64,000 bases of DNA from Haloarchaeobius salinus. GTDB taxonomy: Archaea > Halobacteriota > Halobacteria > Halobacteriales > Natrialbaceae. Both the position numbers and the translations under genes were made by a program. Under the pieces are notes generated by a model. It worked only from the letters and a program-made list of their open reading frames with translations, made no database searches and was not told the DNA's origin. Positions 18,281 to 27,645 of this stretch are shown here, one piece after another. Where the stretch lies: positions 868,001 to 932,000 of the forward strand of contig NZ_JANHAU010000002.1 in NCBI RefSeq assembly GCF_024464185.1. Reading direction: 5' to 3'. The first letter of the stretch is position 1. Each line of letters opens with the position of its first letter.

Positions 18281-20320
18281 ATGACGGCCACGAAACGGGT
18301 TCTCATCATCAGCAACGACGCGCAGTTGCGCGCCAGTCTCGCCGCTCCCCTGCAGTGGTCCTATCCGAACGTCGAGGTGCTCACCGCCGCGGGCTTCACC
18401 GGCGTCATCGAACACCTCGCCGACGGCGACCTCGACTGCATCGTCAGCGACATGGCGACCATCGACGCCGCCCCCGCGGTACTCCAGGCGACCCGCGAGC
18501 GCCACCCCGACATCCCCCTGCTCGTGCTCACCGAGTACGAGGCCGAACGCGGCAGCGGCGCGGCCGTGATGGAGGTCGTCGACTTCCTCGACGGCGTCGG
18601 CGACGCCGGCTCGGACGACGCGTTCGCCGCCTGGGTCGCCAACTCCGTCGTCCGCAACCCGACCGACGCCGCGCCGCCCGGCGGGAACCGCCCCGAGGAC
18701 CTCGTCCGCGACGTGAAACGCGCCCTCGTCGACGCCTCGTCGCCGATGGACATCGAGCAGGCCGTCTGCGAGCAGCTCACCCTCGGCGGCCGCTACACGT
18801 TCGCGTGGATCGGCGAGTACGACAGGCGCGAGGGACAGGTCGTCCCGTGGGTGTCCGCGAGTGCGACGGAGGACTGGCCGGTGAGCGTCACGTTCCCCGT
18901 CGGCCGCGGCGGCGGCCAGCAGACCGTCATCGAGCGTGCCCTGCGGACCCGCGAGCCACAGGTCGTCAACGACATCGACGCACACAGCGCCGCCGTCCCG
19001 TGGCGTTCGGCGGCGACCGAGCGCGACTGCAATGCCGTCGTCGTCGCGCCGCTGTACTCCGACGACGAACTGTACGGCGTCCTCGGCGTCTACTCGGACG
19101 ACCCCGGCGGCTTCTCGGAGATGGAGGTCAGCGCGCTCTGGGAGATCGCCGGCAGCGTCTCGCACGTCCTCGACACCATCGCCATCCGCGGCCGCATCGA
19201 CCAGCAGGAACGCGTGCTCAGACGGTACGAGCGGCTCGTCGAGACCGTCGGCGACGGCATGTACGCCCTCGACGCGGACGGCCACTTCATGACGGTCAAC
19301 AACGCCATGCGGTCGATGACCGGCTACAGCCGTGAGGGCCTGCTCGGCGAGCACATCTCCATCGTCCTCGACGGGGCGGACGTCGAGCGTGGCGCGGAGC
19401 ACATCCGTGAGCTGCTCGCCGAGGACCGGATGGAGGGCGAGACGGAGGAGGTGACGGTCCACACGAAGGACGGCCGGAGCTACCCCTGCGAGGTCCAGTT
19501 CGCCCTGCTCCCCTACGACGACGACGAGGAGTTCCGCGGCACCGTCGGCGTCATGCGCGACATCACCGAGCGGAAGCAGCGCGAACGCGAGCTCCAGCGC
19601 CAGAACGAGCGCCTCGACGCGTTCGCCAGCATCGTCAGCCACGACCTCCGCAACCCGCTCGGCGTCTCGCAGGGCTACCTCGAGCTGGCGATGGAGAGCG
19701 CCGACGAGGAGGTCCGGGGCTCGCTCGAGCACGTCGCCGACGGCCTCGAACGGATGGAGGACATCGTCGCCGACGTGCTCGCCATCGCCAGACAGGGCCA
19801 GACGGTGACCGAGACCGAGTCGATGGAGCTCGAATCCCTGGTCCGCGAGGCCTGGGCGAACGTCGAGACGCCCGCGGCGACGCTCACCGTCGCTGGCTCC
19901 GGCCGGGTCGAGGCGGACCGCTCGCGACTCCTTCGCGCGTTCGAGAACCTGTTCCGCAACGCCATCGAGCACGGCGGCGACGACGTGACCGTGGAGGTCG
20001 GCCTGCTGTACGAGGAGCCCGAGCACACCGTCGACACCGGCGGGTTCCAGTTCCCGGAGGAAGCAGGCACCGGTGTCGAACACGTCGAGGCGGAGACGCC
20101 GACGATGGTCGGGTTCTACGTCGCCGACGACGGCGAGGGGATGCCGAAGGAGGTGCGGGAGAACGCGTTCGACTCGGACTTCTCGACGTCGGACGAGGGA
20201 CTCGGCATCGGGCTGTGGGTCGTCAGAGAAGTTGCGAGTGCACACGGCTGGACGACGCGGGTCGTCGAGAGCGAGTCCGGTGGGGCCAGGTTCGAGTTCT
20301 CGGACGTTGAGTCGCCCTGA
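18281..20320 (+). CDS. Sensor histidine kinase with receiver-like, GAF and PAS domains
   Basis: A 679-residue soluble hybrid kinase. Domains in order: a receiver-like module (about 5-120, with 'LDCIVSDMATID' giving the acidic pocket), a GAF domain (about 140-305), a PAS domain (about 310-430, 'YERLVETVGDGMYALDADGHFMTVN'), a HisKA domain with 'IVSHDLRNPLGV' (phospho-His near 453), and an HATPase domain ('NLFRNAIEHGGDDV' N-box near 557, 'VADDGEGMP' G1 box). No membrane segment is seen, so it probably senses an intracellular signal. It converges exactly on the HalX regulator gene: its stop at 20320 abuts that gene's stop at 20321, so the two genes may be functional partners. Confidence 0.92.
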   Translation: MTATKRVLIISNDAQLRASLAAPLQWSYPNVEVLTAAGFTGVIEHLADGDLDCIVSDMATIDAAPAVLQATRERHPDIPLLVLTEYEAERGSGAAVMEVVDFLDGVGDAGSDDAFAAWVANSVVRNPTDAAPPGGNRPEDLVRDVKRALVDASSPMDIEQAVCEQLTLGGRYTFAWIGEYDRREGQVVPWVSASATEDWPVSVTFPVGRGGGQQTVIERALRTREPQVVNDIDAHSAAVPWRSAATERDCNAVVVAPLYSDDELYGVLGVYSDDPGGFSEMEVSALWEIAGSVSHVLDTIAIRGRIDQQERVLRRYERLVETVGDGMYALDADGHFMTVNNAMRSMTGYSREGLLGEHISIVLDGADVERGAEHIRELLAEDRMEGETEEVTVHTKDGRSYPCEVQFALLPYDDDEEFRGTVGVMRDITERKQRERELQRQNERLDAFASIVSHDLRNPLGVSQGYLELAMESADEEVRGSLEHVADGLERMEDIVADVLAIARQGQTVTETESMELESLVREAWANVETPAATLTVAGSGRVEADRSRLLRAFENLFRNAIEHGGDDVTVEVGLLYEEPEHTVDTGGFQFPEEAGTGVEHVEAETPTMVGFYVADDGEGMPKEVRENAFDSDFSTSDEGLGIGLWVVREVASAHGWTTRVVESESGGARFEFSDVESP

Positions 20321-20926
20321 TCAGCTGCCGCCGGGGAGGTCCTGGAACGCGCCGACGAAGTCGTCGTGGTCCTTCATCCCGGAGACCGTCTGGTCGACGC
20401 GCTCCCGGAGTACGTCCACGCGCTCGCAGAGCTCGGCGTACTCGTCGTTCTCCTCCAGTTCGCGTTCGGACTTCTCCGACTCGAGGAGGGACTTCTTCGA
20501 GACGAGCGCGTAGTACTCCTGGATGTCCGTCTCGTACTCGGAACGGCCGGTGACGCTCTCGACGACCTCGAGGAGTTCGTCCTTCGAGACCGGCTTGACG
20601 AGGTAGTCGTCGAAGCCCATCTCGATGATGTCGAAGTCGGGGTCGACGGCGGTGACCATCACGACGCGACAGTCGTAGCCGTCCTCGCGGATCCTGTCCA
20701 GCACCTCGTCGCCAGAGAGACCGGGCATCCGCCTGTCGAGCAGTACGATCTCGACGGAGTCCTCCATCAGCTCCAGCGCCGACTCGCCGTCGTAGGCCGC
20801 CTCGACGTTGTAGTCCGACTGGAGCCACGCGGCGAAGAGATCTGCCAGTCGTGACTCGTCGTCGACGACGAGCACCTCGAGGCCACCGGACGTTTCGTCA
20901 GCCCCTTGACCGTCGTTTTCTGCCAC
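20321..20926 (-). CDS. HalX-domain response regulator
   Basis: A 201-residue response regulator. The receiver domain has the acidic pair 'VVDDES' (Asp 22-23), the phospho-acceptor in 'VLLDRRMPG' (Asp 64), a Thr in 'VMVTAVD', and the Lys in 'DDYLVKPVSK'. The C-terminal 80 residues form the HalX helical domain ('ALVSKKSLLESEKSERELEENDEYAEL'), a halobacterial output domain of unknown mechanism. It shares its end with the convergent kinase gene. The upstream gap is AT-rich and holds its promoter. Confidence 0.92.
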   Translation of the reverse strand: MAENDGQGADETSGGLEVLVVDDESRLADLFAAWLQSDYNVEAAYDGESALELMEDSVEIVLLDRRMPGLSGDEVLDRIREDGYDCRVVMVTAVDPDFDIIEMGFDDYLVKPVSKDELLEVVESVTGRSEYETDIQEYYALVSKKSLLESEKSERELEENDEYAELCERVDVLRERVDQTVSGMKDHDDFVGAFQDLPGGS

Positions 20927-21059
20927 ATTCGGTCAATGGTGACTATGGTTCTTAAATGCCGCGCCCACAATTCTTCTTTCTGATACATGTGTGCGAGGAT
21001 AACAACCGCTGTTGGGGTGGGCCTGTCACAGTTTCCCGAGACGAACGTGGCCAGCGGGG

Positions 21060-21788
21060 CTACGGGGCGACGCGGTCGTACCGTCCCGAGAGGTACTCGA
21101 CGACACGTTCGACGATGTCCGGATCGTACGTCCAGCAGCCGTAGAACCCCTCTACCTCTCCCTCGCGGGCGAGGAGGGCACACTTCTCCGCGGGCGTATC
21201 GCCGCCGTCGAACGCGACGAACCAGGTCCGTCGAAGCTCCTCGTCGTCGTTGGCGTGGACCTGCAGTCCGTCGACGTCGACGGTCACGTCGGGCGCGCCG
21301 TAGATGTGTATCTCGAGGTCGGTCGTCGCGAGTCGACGGTACACGTCGGTCTGGTCGGCGAAGCGCGAGAGCTCCTGGAACCCGACGTGGAGCTCGCCGG
21401 CCGCGTGCCGGAACGCGCGGTCCTCTATCTCGCGGGTCACGGCCATCATCCGCCCGCTGTCGTAGGAGGTGAACGTCGTCTCCTTCAGCGGGGAGAGCAG
21501 TCCCGCGTGGTCGGTGTCGTCGATACCGAGTCCGTCGGGTCCCGGTGTCGGGCCCTCCAGCAGCGCCCGCAGTTCCGCCCCGTCGACGGCGGTGTAGAAC
21601 TCGTCGGAGTCCGTCAACGTGGCGAACGTCGGTGCCTCGGCGACCGTCTCGTCGACGTCGACGCGGACGTTCATGTCCTCGAAGAACGACGCGAGCTCGG
21701 TGTCCAGCGACGACGCTGGCGGCAGGTTGAACAGCGTCAGCGTCTTCTCGCTCGACCGAACCCGGTCGATGATGTCGAGGAGTGTCAC
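21060..21788 (-). CDS. DICT sensory-domain protein
   Basis: A 242-residue protein of the type annotated in haloarchaea as DICT sensory domain (diguanylate-cyclase/two-component-associated). Supporting segments are an N-terminal 'TLLDIIDRVRSSEKTLTLFN' and the core 'TSYDSGRMMAVTREIEDRAFRHAAGELHVGFQELSRF'. I choose a GTG start at 21788, directly before TLLDII; the longer frame to 21854 lacks homology and is oddly basic. Probably a signal-sensing partner of kinases or regulators, but no signal is known. Confidence 0.8.
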   Translation of the reverse strand: MTLLDIIDRVRSSEKTLTLFNLPPASSLDTELASFFEDMNVRVDVDETVAEAPTFATLTDSDEFYTAVDGAELRALLEGPTPGPDGLGIDDTDHAGLLSPLKETTFTSYDSGRMMAVTREIEDRAFRHAAGELHVGFQELSRFADQTDVYRRLATTDLEIHIYGAPDVTVDVDGLQVHANDDEELRRTWFVAFDGGDTPAEKCALLAREGEVEGFYGCWTYDPDIVERVVEYLSGRYDRVAP

Positions 21789-21890
21789 AGACCTTACTCG
21801 CGGGCCGAGGGATTTGAGGTTTGCCCCTCCAGACCGCCCGTCCCGGCCTCCCACGGACCGTGTCCCGCCCCGTGGAGCGGTCGGCGGCCG

Positions 21891-22307
21891 TCAGCCCTCC
21901 GCCAGGGTCCACTGCACGATCCTCGCCTGCACGCGGGCCGGGTCCTCGGCATCGTCGGCAGCCAGCGCCGCCTCGCTCTCCTCGAGCATCCGTCGCTCGA
22001 CCGGGCCGTGGTCGGGCTCGTCGCGCACGTCGGAGAGCAGCGCCTCGAAGTCCTCGCGGAGGTCGAAGGAGGCGCGGGCGACGTTGCAGCGCGGCAAGGG
22101 GCTCTTCCCGATGTCGAGCACGAGGTCGCGGACGAGCTCCCAGTCGTTCGCACAGAAGTGGATGGACACCTCGCCGACGATGTCCTGCCAGGCGATGGCG
22201 TCGGCGTGCTTCATCTCCGGGACCGCCCGCGGCGGCAGGTCGACGCGGACCGCCGTGTCCGGGTCGTCACAGAGACAGCACGGCTGTTCGGTCTTGCCCG
22301 TGTACAC
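21891..22307 (-). CDS. Conserved hypothetical protein with a Cys cluster
   Basis: A 138-residue acidic protein I do not recognise by function. It begins MYTGKTEQPCCLCDDPD, so a CCxC cluster near residues 10-13 plus a later Cys (position about 52, 'HFCANDWELV') could bind metal. The rest is helical and acidic ('LREDFEALLSDVRDEPDHGPVERRMLEESEAALAADD'). Codon use matches its core neighbours. It follows the HAD/ECH fusion gene on the same strand, about 70 bp from that gene's stop. Confidence 0.7.
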   Translation of the reverse strand: MYTGKTEQPCCLCDDPDTAVRVDLPPRAVPEMKHADAIAWQDIVGEVSIHFCANDWELVRDLVLDIGKSPLPRCNVARASFDLREDFEALLSDVRDEPDHGPVERRMLEESEAALAADDAEDPARVQARIVQWTLAEG

Positions 22308-22375
22308 GTCGACGGCTTGGAATCGGAACGGAAAAACGCTGTCTCAGCCGGAAGGGGCCGCCGCGGTCGGGGCCG

Positions 22376-24361
22376 TTACTTGCCCTCGAACTCGGGGTCG
22401 TCGTCGCCGAAGAACGCGTTGATTCCCTCGTGGACGTCCTCGCTGCCGACGACGTGGCCGAAGCCGAGCGACTCGACCTCGAGGCCGGCCTCGGCGTCGT
22501 CCCACCCCTTGAGCATCGCGCGCTTGGTGAACCGCTGTGCGAGCGGCGGGCCGCCGGCGAGCTTCTCGGCGTACTCGACGGCCGACGCCTCGAACTCGTC
22601 GGGGTCGTACACCTCGTTCACGAAGCCGTAGTCGGCCATCTCCTCGGCCGGGAACCGCTCGGCGGTGAAGATGATCTCCTTCGCACGGCCCATGCCGACG
22701 ATGCGCTGGAGCCGTTGGGTGCCGCCCCAGCCGGGGATGAGACCGAGGTTGAACTCGGGCTGGCCGAACTCGGAGCGCGTACTCGCGACGCGCACGTCGG
22801 CGCAGGTCGCGAGCTCCATGCCGCCACCGAGACAGTAGCCGTCGATGGCCGCGACGACGGGCATCTCGACCTCCTCCAGACGGCCGAACGTCTCCTGGCC
22901 GTACTTCGAGAGCTCGACGGCGTTGAACGGGTCCGCGCCGCCGCCGGCGATGCTCATGAAGTCAGCGCCCGCGGAGAACGCCTTCGAGCCAGCACCGGTG
23001 AGCAGGACCGCGCGCACGTCGTCGTCCTCGTCCATGAGGTCGATGGCGGCGTCGAGCTCCTCGATGAGTTCGAGGCTGATGGAGTTCATCTGCTGGGGGC
23101 GCGAGAGCTCGATCTGGCCGACCTTCTCGCCGGGGTAGCTGATCTCGAGGGTGTCGAACTCGGGCGCACCGCCGGCGTCGCCGTCGTCCCCGTCGTAGAA
23201 GCCGCCCTCCTCGGCGACGGTCGCGAGGTAGTCGAACGCCTCGTAGCGCGGGTGCCCGGACGCCTCGTGGGCCTCGTCCAGCGCGTCGGCGAGCTTGGCG
23301 ACGCCGTACTCGTCGGCGAACTTCGCCGGCCCCTTCGGCCAGCGCCCGCCGAGCTTGACGGCGGTGTCGATCTCCTCGGGCGAGGCGACGTCGTCGCCGA
23401 CGAGGTAGGCGACCTCGTTCGCGAGCGCGGCGAGCAGGCGCTCCTTGACCGTCTCGCTGAACAGGTCGTCGTCCATCGAGACGTCGGCACCCTCGCCGTC
23501 CTCGTAGTCGTAGAAGCCCTTCCCGGACTTCTGTCCGAACTGCTCGTTCTCGACCTTCTCCTCGAGGAGCGGGCACGGCTCGTAGCGTTCGCCCGCGACC
23601 TCGTTCATGTAGTCGAGCACGTGATAGCCCACGTCGATGCCGACGTAGTCGGCGAGTTCGAAGCTGCCCATCGGCAGGCCGATGTCGAACTTCGTCGTCG
23701 CGTCCACCTCCTCGATGGTGGCCACGTCGTCGTGGACGAGCCACGCGGCCTCGTTCATCAGCGGGACGAGGATGCGGTTGACGATGAAGCCGGGGACGTC
23801 CTTGCGGACGCGGACGGGGGTCTTGCCGAAGTCCTCCGCGAGGTCCTCGACGACGTCGAGGGTCCCCGTGTCGGTGTGCTCGCCGGAGATGACCTCGACG
23901 AGGTCCATCCGGATCGGCGGGTTGAAGAAGTGCATCCCGCAGAAGCGCTCCGGCCGGTCCGTGAACTCGGAGAGGTCCGTGATGGAGAGCGAGGACGTGT
24001 TCGTCGTGAAGACGGTGTGGTCGGGGGCGTACTCCGCGACGTCGTTCCACGTGTCCTCCTTGATGTCCATCTGCTCGGGGACGGCCTCGATGACGACGTC
24101 GGCGTCGGCGACGGTCTCCTCGAGGTCCACGAGGGGCGTGACGCGGTCGAGGGCGGCGTCGGCCTCGTCCTCGGCGATCTGCTCGCTGTCGGCGAGCTTG
24201 CCGAGCGACCACTCGATCTTGTCGTAGCCGCCCTGGACGAACTCCTCCTTGATGTCCCGCATGTTCACGTCGTAGCCCGCGAGTGCTGCGACTTCGGCGA
24301 TACCGTGTCCCATGTTGCCCGCACCGAGAACTGCGACGGTGTTGATTTCTTCCAGCTCCAT
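22376..24361 (-). CDS. 3-hydroxyacyl-CoA dehydrogenase / enoyl-CoA hydratase fusion
   Basis: A 661-residue bifunctional beta-oxidation enzyme. The N-terminal half is a 3-hydroxyacyl-CoA dehydrogenase with the NAD motif 'VAVLGAGNMGHGIAEVAALAGY' (split here by residues 8-29), 'EAVPEQMDIKE', 'NTSSLSITDLS', 'GMHFFNPP' and two C-terminal helical domains. From about residue 410 it is an enoyl-CoA hydratase/isomerase ('AVLLTGAGSKAFSAGADF', 'PVVAAIDGYCLGGGMELA', 'FNLGLIPGWGGTQRL'). The domain order (dehydrogenase then hydratase) is the reverse of bacterial FadB and is the usual archaeal form. The start is MELEEINTVAV; it is divergent from an acyl-CoA dehydrogenase, giving consecutive steps in one locus. 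Confidence 0.95.
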   Translation of the reverse strand: MELEEINTVAVLGAGNMGHGIAEVAALAGYDVNMRDIKEEFVQGGYDKIEWSLGKLADSEQIAEDEADAALDRVTPLVDLEETVADADVVIEAVPEQMDIKEDTWNDVAEYAPDHTVFTTNTSSLSITDLSEFTDRPERFCGMHFFNPPIRMDLVEVISGEHTDTGTLDVVEDLAEDFGKTPVRVRKDVPGFIVNRILVPLMNEAAWLVHDDVATIEEVDATTKFDIGLPMGSFELADYVGIDVGYHVLDYMNEVAGERYEPCPLLEEKVENEQFGQKSGKGFYDYEDGEGADVSMDDDLFSETVKERLLAALANEVAYLVGDDVASPEEIDTAVKLGGRWPKGPAKFADEYGVAKLADALDEAHEASGHPRYEAFDYLATVAEEGGFYDGDDGDAGGAPEFDTLEISYPGEKVGQIELSRPQQMNSISLELIEELDAAIDLMDEDDDVRAVLLTGAGSKAFSAGADFMSIAGGGADPFNAVELSKYGQETFGRLEEVEMPVVAAIDGYCLGGGMELATCADVRVASTRSEFGQPEFNLGLIPGWGGTQRLQRIVGMGRAKEIIFTAERFPAEEMADYGFVNEVYDPDEFEASAVEYAEKLAGGPPLAQRFTKRAMLKGWDDAEAGLEVESLGFGHVVGSEDVHEGINAFFGDDDPEFEGK

Positions 24362-24449
24362 GCGCAACAACTCAATTGGAACCCGTTTCAAGGTTTCCCT
24401 TAGCGAACATAGAAACTCCTTTCCAGTTTAGAACCGGGTACATACCTTT

Positions 24450-24468
24450 TTAACGAACAATGCGTTAA
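24450..24468. promoter_or_regulatory. Inverted repeat TTAACG-N7-CGTTAA in the divergent beta-oxidation promoter
   Basis: The 116-bp gap between the divergent beta-oxidation genes contains a perfect 6-bp inverted repeat with a 7-base spacer, ending 10 bases before the acyl-CoA dehydrogenase ATG. It overlaps the AT-rich stretch 'CCTTTTTAACG' that would serve as TATA/BRE. The position suits a repressor operator, for example of a TetR- or PadR-like fatty-acid regulator; the regulator is not in the window. Confidence 0.5.
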
Positions 24469-24477
24469 TGGTTTACT

Positions 24478-25629
24478 ATGGATTTCGCGCTGTCAGACGA
24501 GCAGAAACAGATCAAGGAGGAGGTCGCCCGCTTCGCCGAGAACGAAGTGAAGCCGGTCGCACAGGAGTACGACGTCGAGGAGAAGTACCCGTGGGAGGTC
24601 ATGGAGAAGGCCGCCGACGCCGGCCTGCTCGGTGCCCACATCCCGTTCGACTACGGCGGAGCCGACTACGGCAACCTCGAGTCCGCGCTCATCACGGAGG
24701 AACTGTTCGCCGTGGACCCCGGTATCGGCCTCTGCCTGACGTCCGCCTCCTTCGGTGCGGACGCCATCATGGAGTTCGGGACCGAGGACCAGAAGGAGCG
24801 CTTCCTCTCGCCCATCCCCGAGGGTGAGGCCATCATGGGCGCGGCCATCTCCGAGCCCGACACCGGCTCCGACGTCTCCTCCGTGAGCACGCAGGCCGAG
24901 AAGGACGGCGACGAGTGGGTCATCAACGGCAACAAGATGTGGATCACGAACGGCTCCATCGGCGACTACTACGTCGTCCTCTGCCAGACCGACCCCGACG
25001 CCGAGGGTCGCTACAACGGCTTCAGCCAGATCGTCGTCGAGGCAGACCGCGACGGCTTCGAGGCCGAGAAGATCACCGGCAAACTCGGCATCCGCTCCTC
25101 CGACACCGCCGAACTCATCCTCAACGACGTGCGCGTCCCCGAGGAGAACCTCATCGGCACCCGCGGCATGGGCTTCCTCCAGCAGATGCAGTTCTTCGAC
25201 GAGACCCGCACCGCCGTCGCCGCACAGGGCGTCGGCATCGCGAAGGGCGCGAACGAGGCCGCACTCTCCTACGCCCAGGAGCGCGAGCAGTTCGACCGGC
25301 CCATCTCGGACTTCCAGGCCATCCAGCACAAGCTCGCCGACATGCACACCCGCACCGAGGCCGCCCGCATGCTGACGTACAAGGCCGCCTGGAACGTCGA
25401 CCAAGGCGAGGACATCACCAAGCTCGCCTCCATGGCCAAGGAGTACGCCTCCCGCGTCGCCGTCGACGTCGCAAACGAGGCCGTCCAGATCCACGGCGGT
25501 GCCGGCTACGTCAACGACTTCCCCGTCGAACGGTTCTACCGCGACGCCAAGATCACCCAGATCTACGAGGGCACCACCGAGATCCAGAAGAACATCATCG
25601 CCCGCGAGCTGCTCGGGAAGGGCTACTGA
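24478..25629 (+). CDS. Acyl-CoA dehydrogenase
   Basis: A 383-residue acyl-CoA dehydrogenase, a second paralogue in the window. It shows '[17 protein letters not shown]' (flavin and substrate loop), '[18 protein letters not shown]', '[24 protein letters not shown]' and the C-terminal catalytic-Glu motif '[17 protein letters not shown]'. These features are closer to butyryl/short-chain enzymes than the gene at 16995. Together with the divergent HAD/ECH fusion it supplies the first three steps of a beta-oxidation turn. Start ATG at 24478, directly after an AT-rich promoter. Confidence 0.95.
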   Translation: MDFALSDEQKQIKEEVARFAENEVKPVAQEYDVEEKYPWEVMEKAADAGLLGAHIPFDYGGADYGNLESALITEELFAVDPGIGLCLTSASFGADAIMEFGTEDQKERFLSPIPEGEAIMGAAISEPDTGSDVSSVSTQAEKDGDEWVINGNKMWITNGSIGDYYVVLCQTDPDAEGRYNGFSQIVVEADRDGFEAEKITGKLGIRSSDTAELILNDVRVPEENLIGTRGMGFLQQMQFFDETRTAVAAQGVGIAKGANEAALSYAQEREQFDRPISDFQAIQHKLADMHTRTEAARMLTYKAAWNVDQGEDITKLASMAKEYASRVAVDVANEAVQIHGGAGYVNDFPVERFYRDAKITQIYEGTTEIQKNIIARELLGKGY

Positions 25630-25646
25630 CCATCTTTTTCCCGCTC

Positions 25647-25750
25647 GGGTTCTCGCTGCGCTCGAACCCTCGCGGCAAAAACATGGATGAAAAAGGCCGG
25701 GCGCTCACTGCGTTCGCGCCCGGTGAACCGCGCTCGCTTCGCTCGCGCGG
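25647..25750. repeat. Three tandem intergenic hairpins (REP-like)
   Basis: Downstream of the acyl-CoA dehydrogenase are three successive inverted repeats: GGGTTC/GAACCC (25647-25669), CCGGGCGC/GCGCCCGG (25697-25723) and CCGCGC/GCGCGG (25728-25750). Their loops are of the 'TCGCTGCGCTC' type also seen in the cluster near 8500. They probably terminate or stabilise the transcript; they are too short for a transposable element. Confidence 0.65.
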
Positions 25751-25840
25751 ACGTTCGACCTGATCTCTGTGGCGGTGCGTTCGTGGGCCGTCTGTGGAGG
25801 GTCGCGTCAGCGGGGTTGCTTCTCCGTTACGACACGGTGA

Positions 25841-26545
25841 TCACTTCGGCTTCGGCACGTAGACGAGCGGGACGTGGCCCCACGCCCACCGTCTCTCGGG
25901 CTTCTCGGCGACCTCCCAGATGCTGCGGGGCCAGGTGCCGACGGCGTTCCGGATGGCGTCGAACGAGAGCGTGCTCTCCTCGTCCATCACGAGGCCGAAG
26001 CGTTCGGCGTACTCCTCGGGGTCGCGTCGCGGGTCGTCGCTGGCCTCGAGGTCGGCGTGCTGGGCGCGGAACTGGGCCGCGCCGAACTCGTTCACGTAGC
26101 CGAGCACGAGGTGGCCGCCGGGTGCGACCGCGTCGTACATGTTCTGGAGGGCCTGCGCGGACTCGGTGACGTACGCGAGGGTCCCGTAGCACAGGACGAG
26201 GTCGAACTGGCGACCGGGGTCGAACTCGGGGAGGACCGTGCGCTCGAAGCGGACGTTGTCGAGCCCCTCCTCCGTGGCACGTTCGCGGTTCTCGTCGAGG
26301 ATAGATCCGGCGGCGTCGTAGCCGACGATCTCGGCGTCGGGGGAACGGTCCGCGAGGTCGAACGTGACGACGCCCGGGCCGCAGCCGACGTCCGCGACGG
26401 AGTCGATACCACCCGTCTCGGCGATGAGATCGGCGAGCGCCTCCCTGACGTGGTGTGCGCTCGGGGTCGCGCTCTCGTGGTCGTCCGCGTCGGCGGTGCG
26501 CCAGAACTCGTCCCAGTCGATTGTCCGCTGGTGTGTCTCTGTCAT
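25841..26545 (-). CDS. Class I SAM-dependent methyltransferase
   Basis: A 234-residue methyltransferase with 'SVADVGCGPGVVTFDLADRSP' as SAM motif I (about 49-69, quoted in part) and 'EIVGYDAAGSIL' as motif II. 'FDLVLCYGTLAYV' is motif IV and 'VAPGGHLVLGYVNEFG' the following strand. The C-terminal part ends 'WGHVPLVYVPKPK'. The acceptor is unknown (small molecule or lipid is most likely). It is transcribed alone on the minus strand, with its promoter in the AT-rich gap near 26690. Confidence 0.88.
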   Translation of the reverse strand: MTETHQRTIDWDEFWRTADADDHESATPSAHHVREALADLIAETGGIDSVADVGCGPGVVTFDLADRSPDAEIVGYDAAGSILDENRERATEEGLDNVRFERTVLPEFDPGRQFDLVLCYGTLAYVTESAQALQNMYDAVAPGGHLVLGYVNEFGAAQFRAQHADLEASDDPRRDPEEYAERFGLVMDEESTLSFDAIRNAVGTWPRSIWEVAEKPERRWAWGHVPLVYVPKPK

Positions 26546-26754
26546 CGTTTTGTCTGTCTTCGTCTGTTTCCCGTAGTTGTCACTCGGCGCGCTGTTCGCT
26601 GACGTGGCGTATTCCCGGCCTCTCGGGCTTCTTGCCGGGATAGAGGGATAGCTGCCGCTACTCCATAAGAGTTGCCAAAATAGTTTAACTTACTTCTTAC
26701 TTACACATTCTCCCGCCGGGCACTTAGTCGTTTCGGGAGTGGAGTGTGCCGTTT

Positions 26755-27363
26755 ATGGCTGTCCGGGTCGTGGACCCCGGTACGCAGATGAGCCAGGACG
26801 CGTACGACCACCTCCGAACCGACCCGGAGATGGGTTCCGTCGTCGAGGAGCACGGGCCACTCGAACTTGAGCCGGCCGAGGACATGTTCGAACGGCTGGT
26901 CCGGTCCATCGTCAGCCAGCAGGTCTCCACGTCGGCGGCGACCGCCATCAGGGAGCGCCTGTACGACGCGGTCGAGATAACGCCGGCGGCCATCCTCGCC
27001 GCCGACGAGTCGACGCTGCGCGACGCCGGGCTCTCCGGGCAGAAGGTAGGGTACGTCCGGAACGTCGCCGGAGCGTTCGAGGAACACGGCTACACGACGG
27101 CGTCCTTCGACGGGATGAGCAACGAGGCGGTCGTGGACGAACTCACCGACATCAAGGGAATCGGCGTCTGGACCGCCAAGATGCAGCTCATGTTCAGTCT
27201 CGCACGGCCCGACGTGTTCCCGGTCGAGGACCTCGGCATCCGGAACGGGATGTACGCGCTCTACGGCGACGAATTGACGCGCGGCGAGATGGTCGAGACC
27301 GCCGAGCGGTGGCGGCCGTACCGCTCGTACGCGTCGCTGTACCTCTGGCGTACCGTGGACTGA
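26755..27363 (+). CDS. DNA-3-methyladenine glycosylase family (HhH-GPD) protein
   Basis: A 202-residue base-excision repair glycosylase of the AlkA/HhH-GPD superfamily. Visible are 'LVRSIVSQQVSTSAATAIRERL' (the substrate-side helices), the helix-hairpin-helix 'ELTDIKGIGVWTAKMQLMFSL', and 'VFPVEDLGIRNGM'. The Asp of 'VEDLGIRNG' is at the position of the catalytic acid. The C-terminal 'AERWRPYRSYASLYLWRTVD' is typical of AlkA-type enzymes. It removes alkylated purines from DNA. The ATG at 26755 is chosen; an upstream alternative adds three residues. Confidence 0.9.
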   Translation: MAVRVVDPGTQMSQDAYDHLRTDPEMGSVVEEHGPLELEPAEDMFERLVRSIVSQQVSTSAATAIRERLYDAVEITPAAILAADESTLRDAGLSGQKVGYVRNVAGAFEEHGYTTASFDGMSNEAVVDELTDIKGIGVWTAKMQLMFSLARPDVFPVEDLGIRNGMYALYGDELTRGEMVETAERWRPYRSYASLYLWRTVD

Positions 27364-27645
27364 CAGACCACCAGCGAGCGACACGGACTGGAGGCTTGTA
27401 CACGGGGGTTTCCGACTCGGGGTCGTCCTCCCTGAGGAGCGGTGAAATTAGTCCGTCCGCAGGTCCACCGAAGCACAGAACGGTGGACCAGTCCCCCTCG
27501 TTTCACCCACCTCGCGTCACACTGAGTGCTCTCCCGCGCATCTCCGGCGAGCCGAGACGGTATCACACGACCACACGACAGCGAGCCGGAAACTATCGGA
27601 CGATTTCGTGTCGTTTTATCGGGTGGGCCGTTTACCGCCTACCAG

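Noticed and set aside
18128-20245. 705-residue minus-strand frame opposite the sensor kinase
   Set aside because: No recognisable domain; the plus-strand kinase has all expected motifs.
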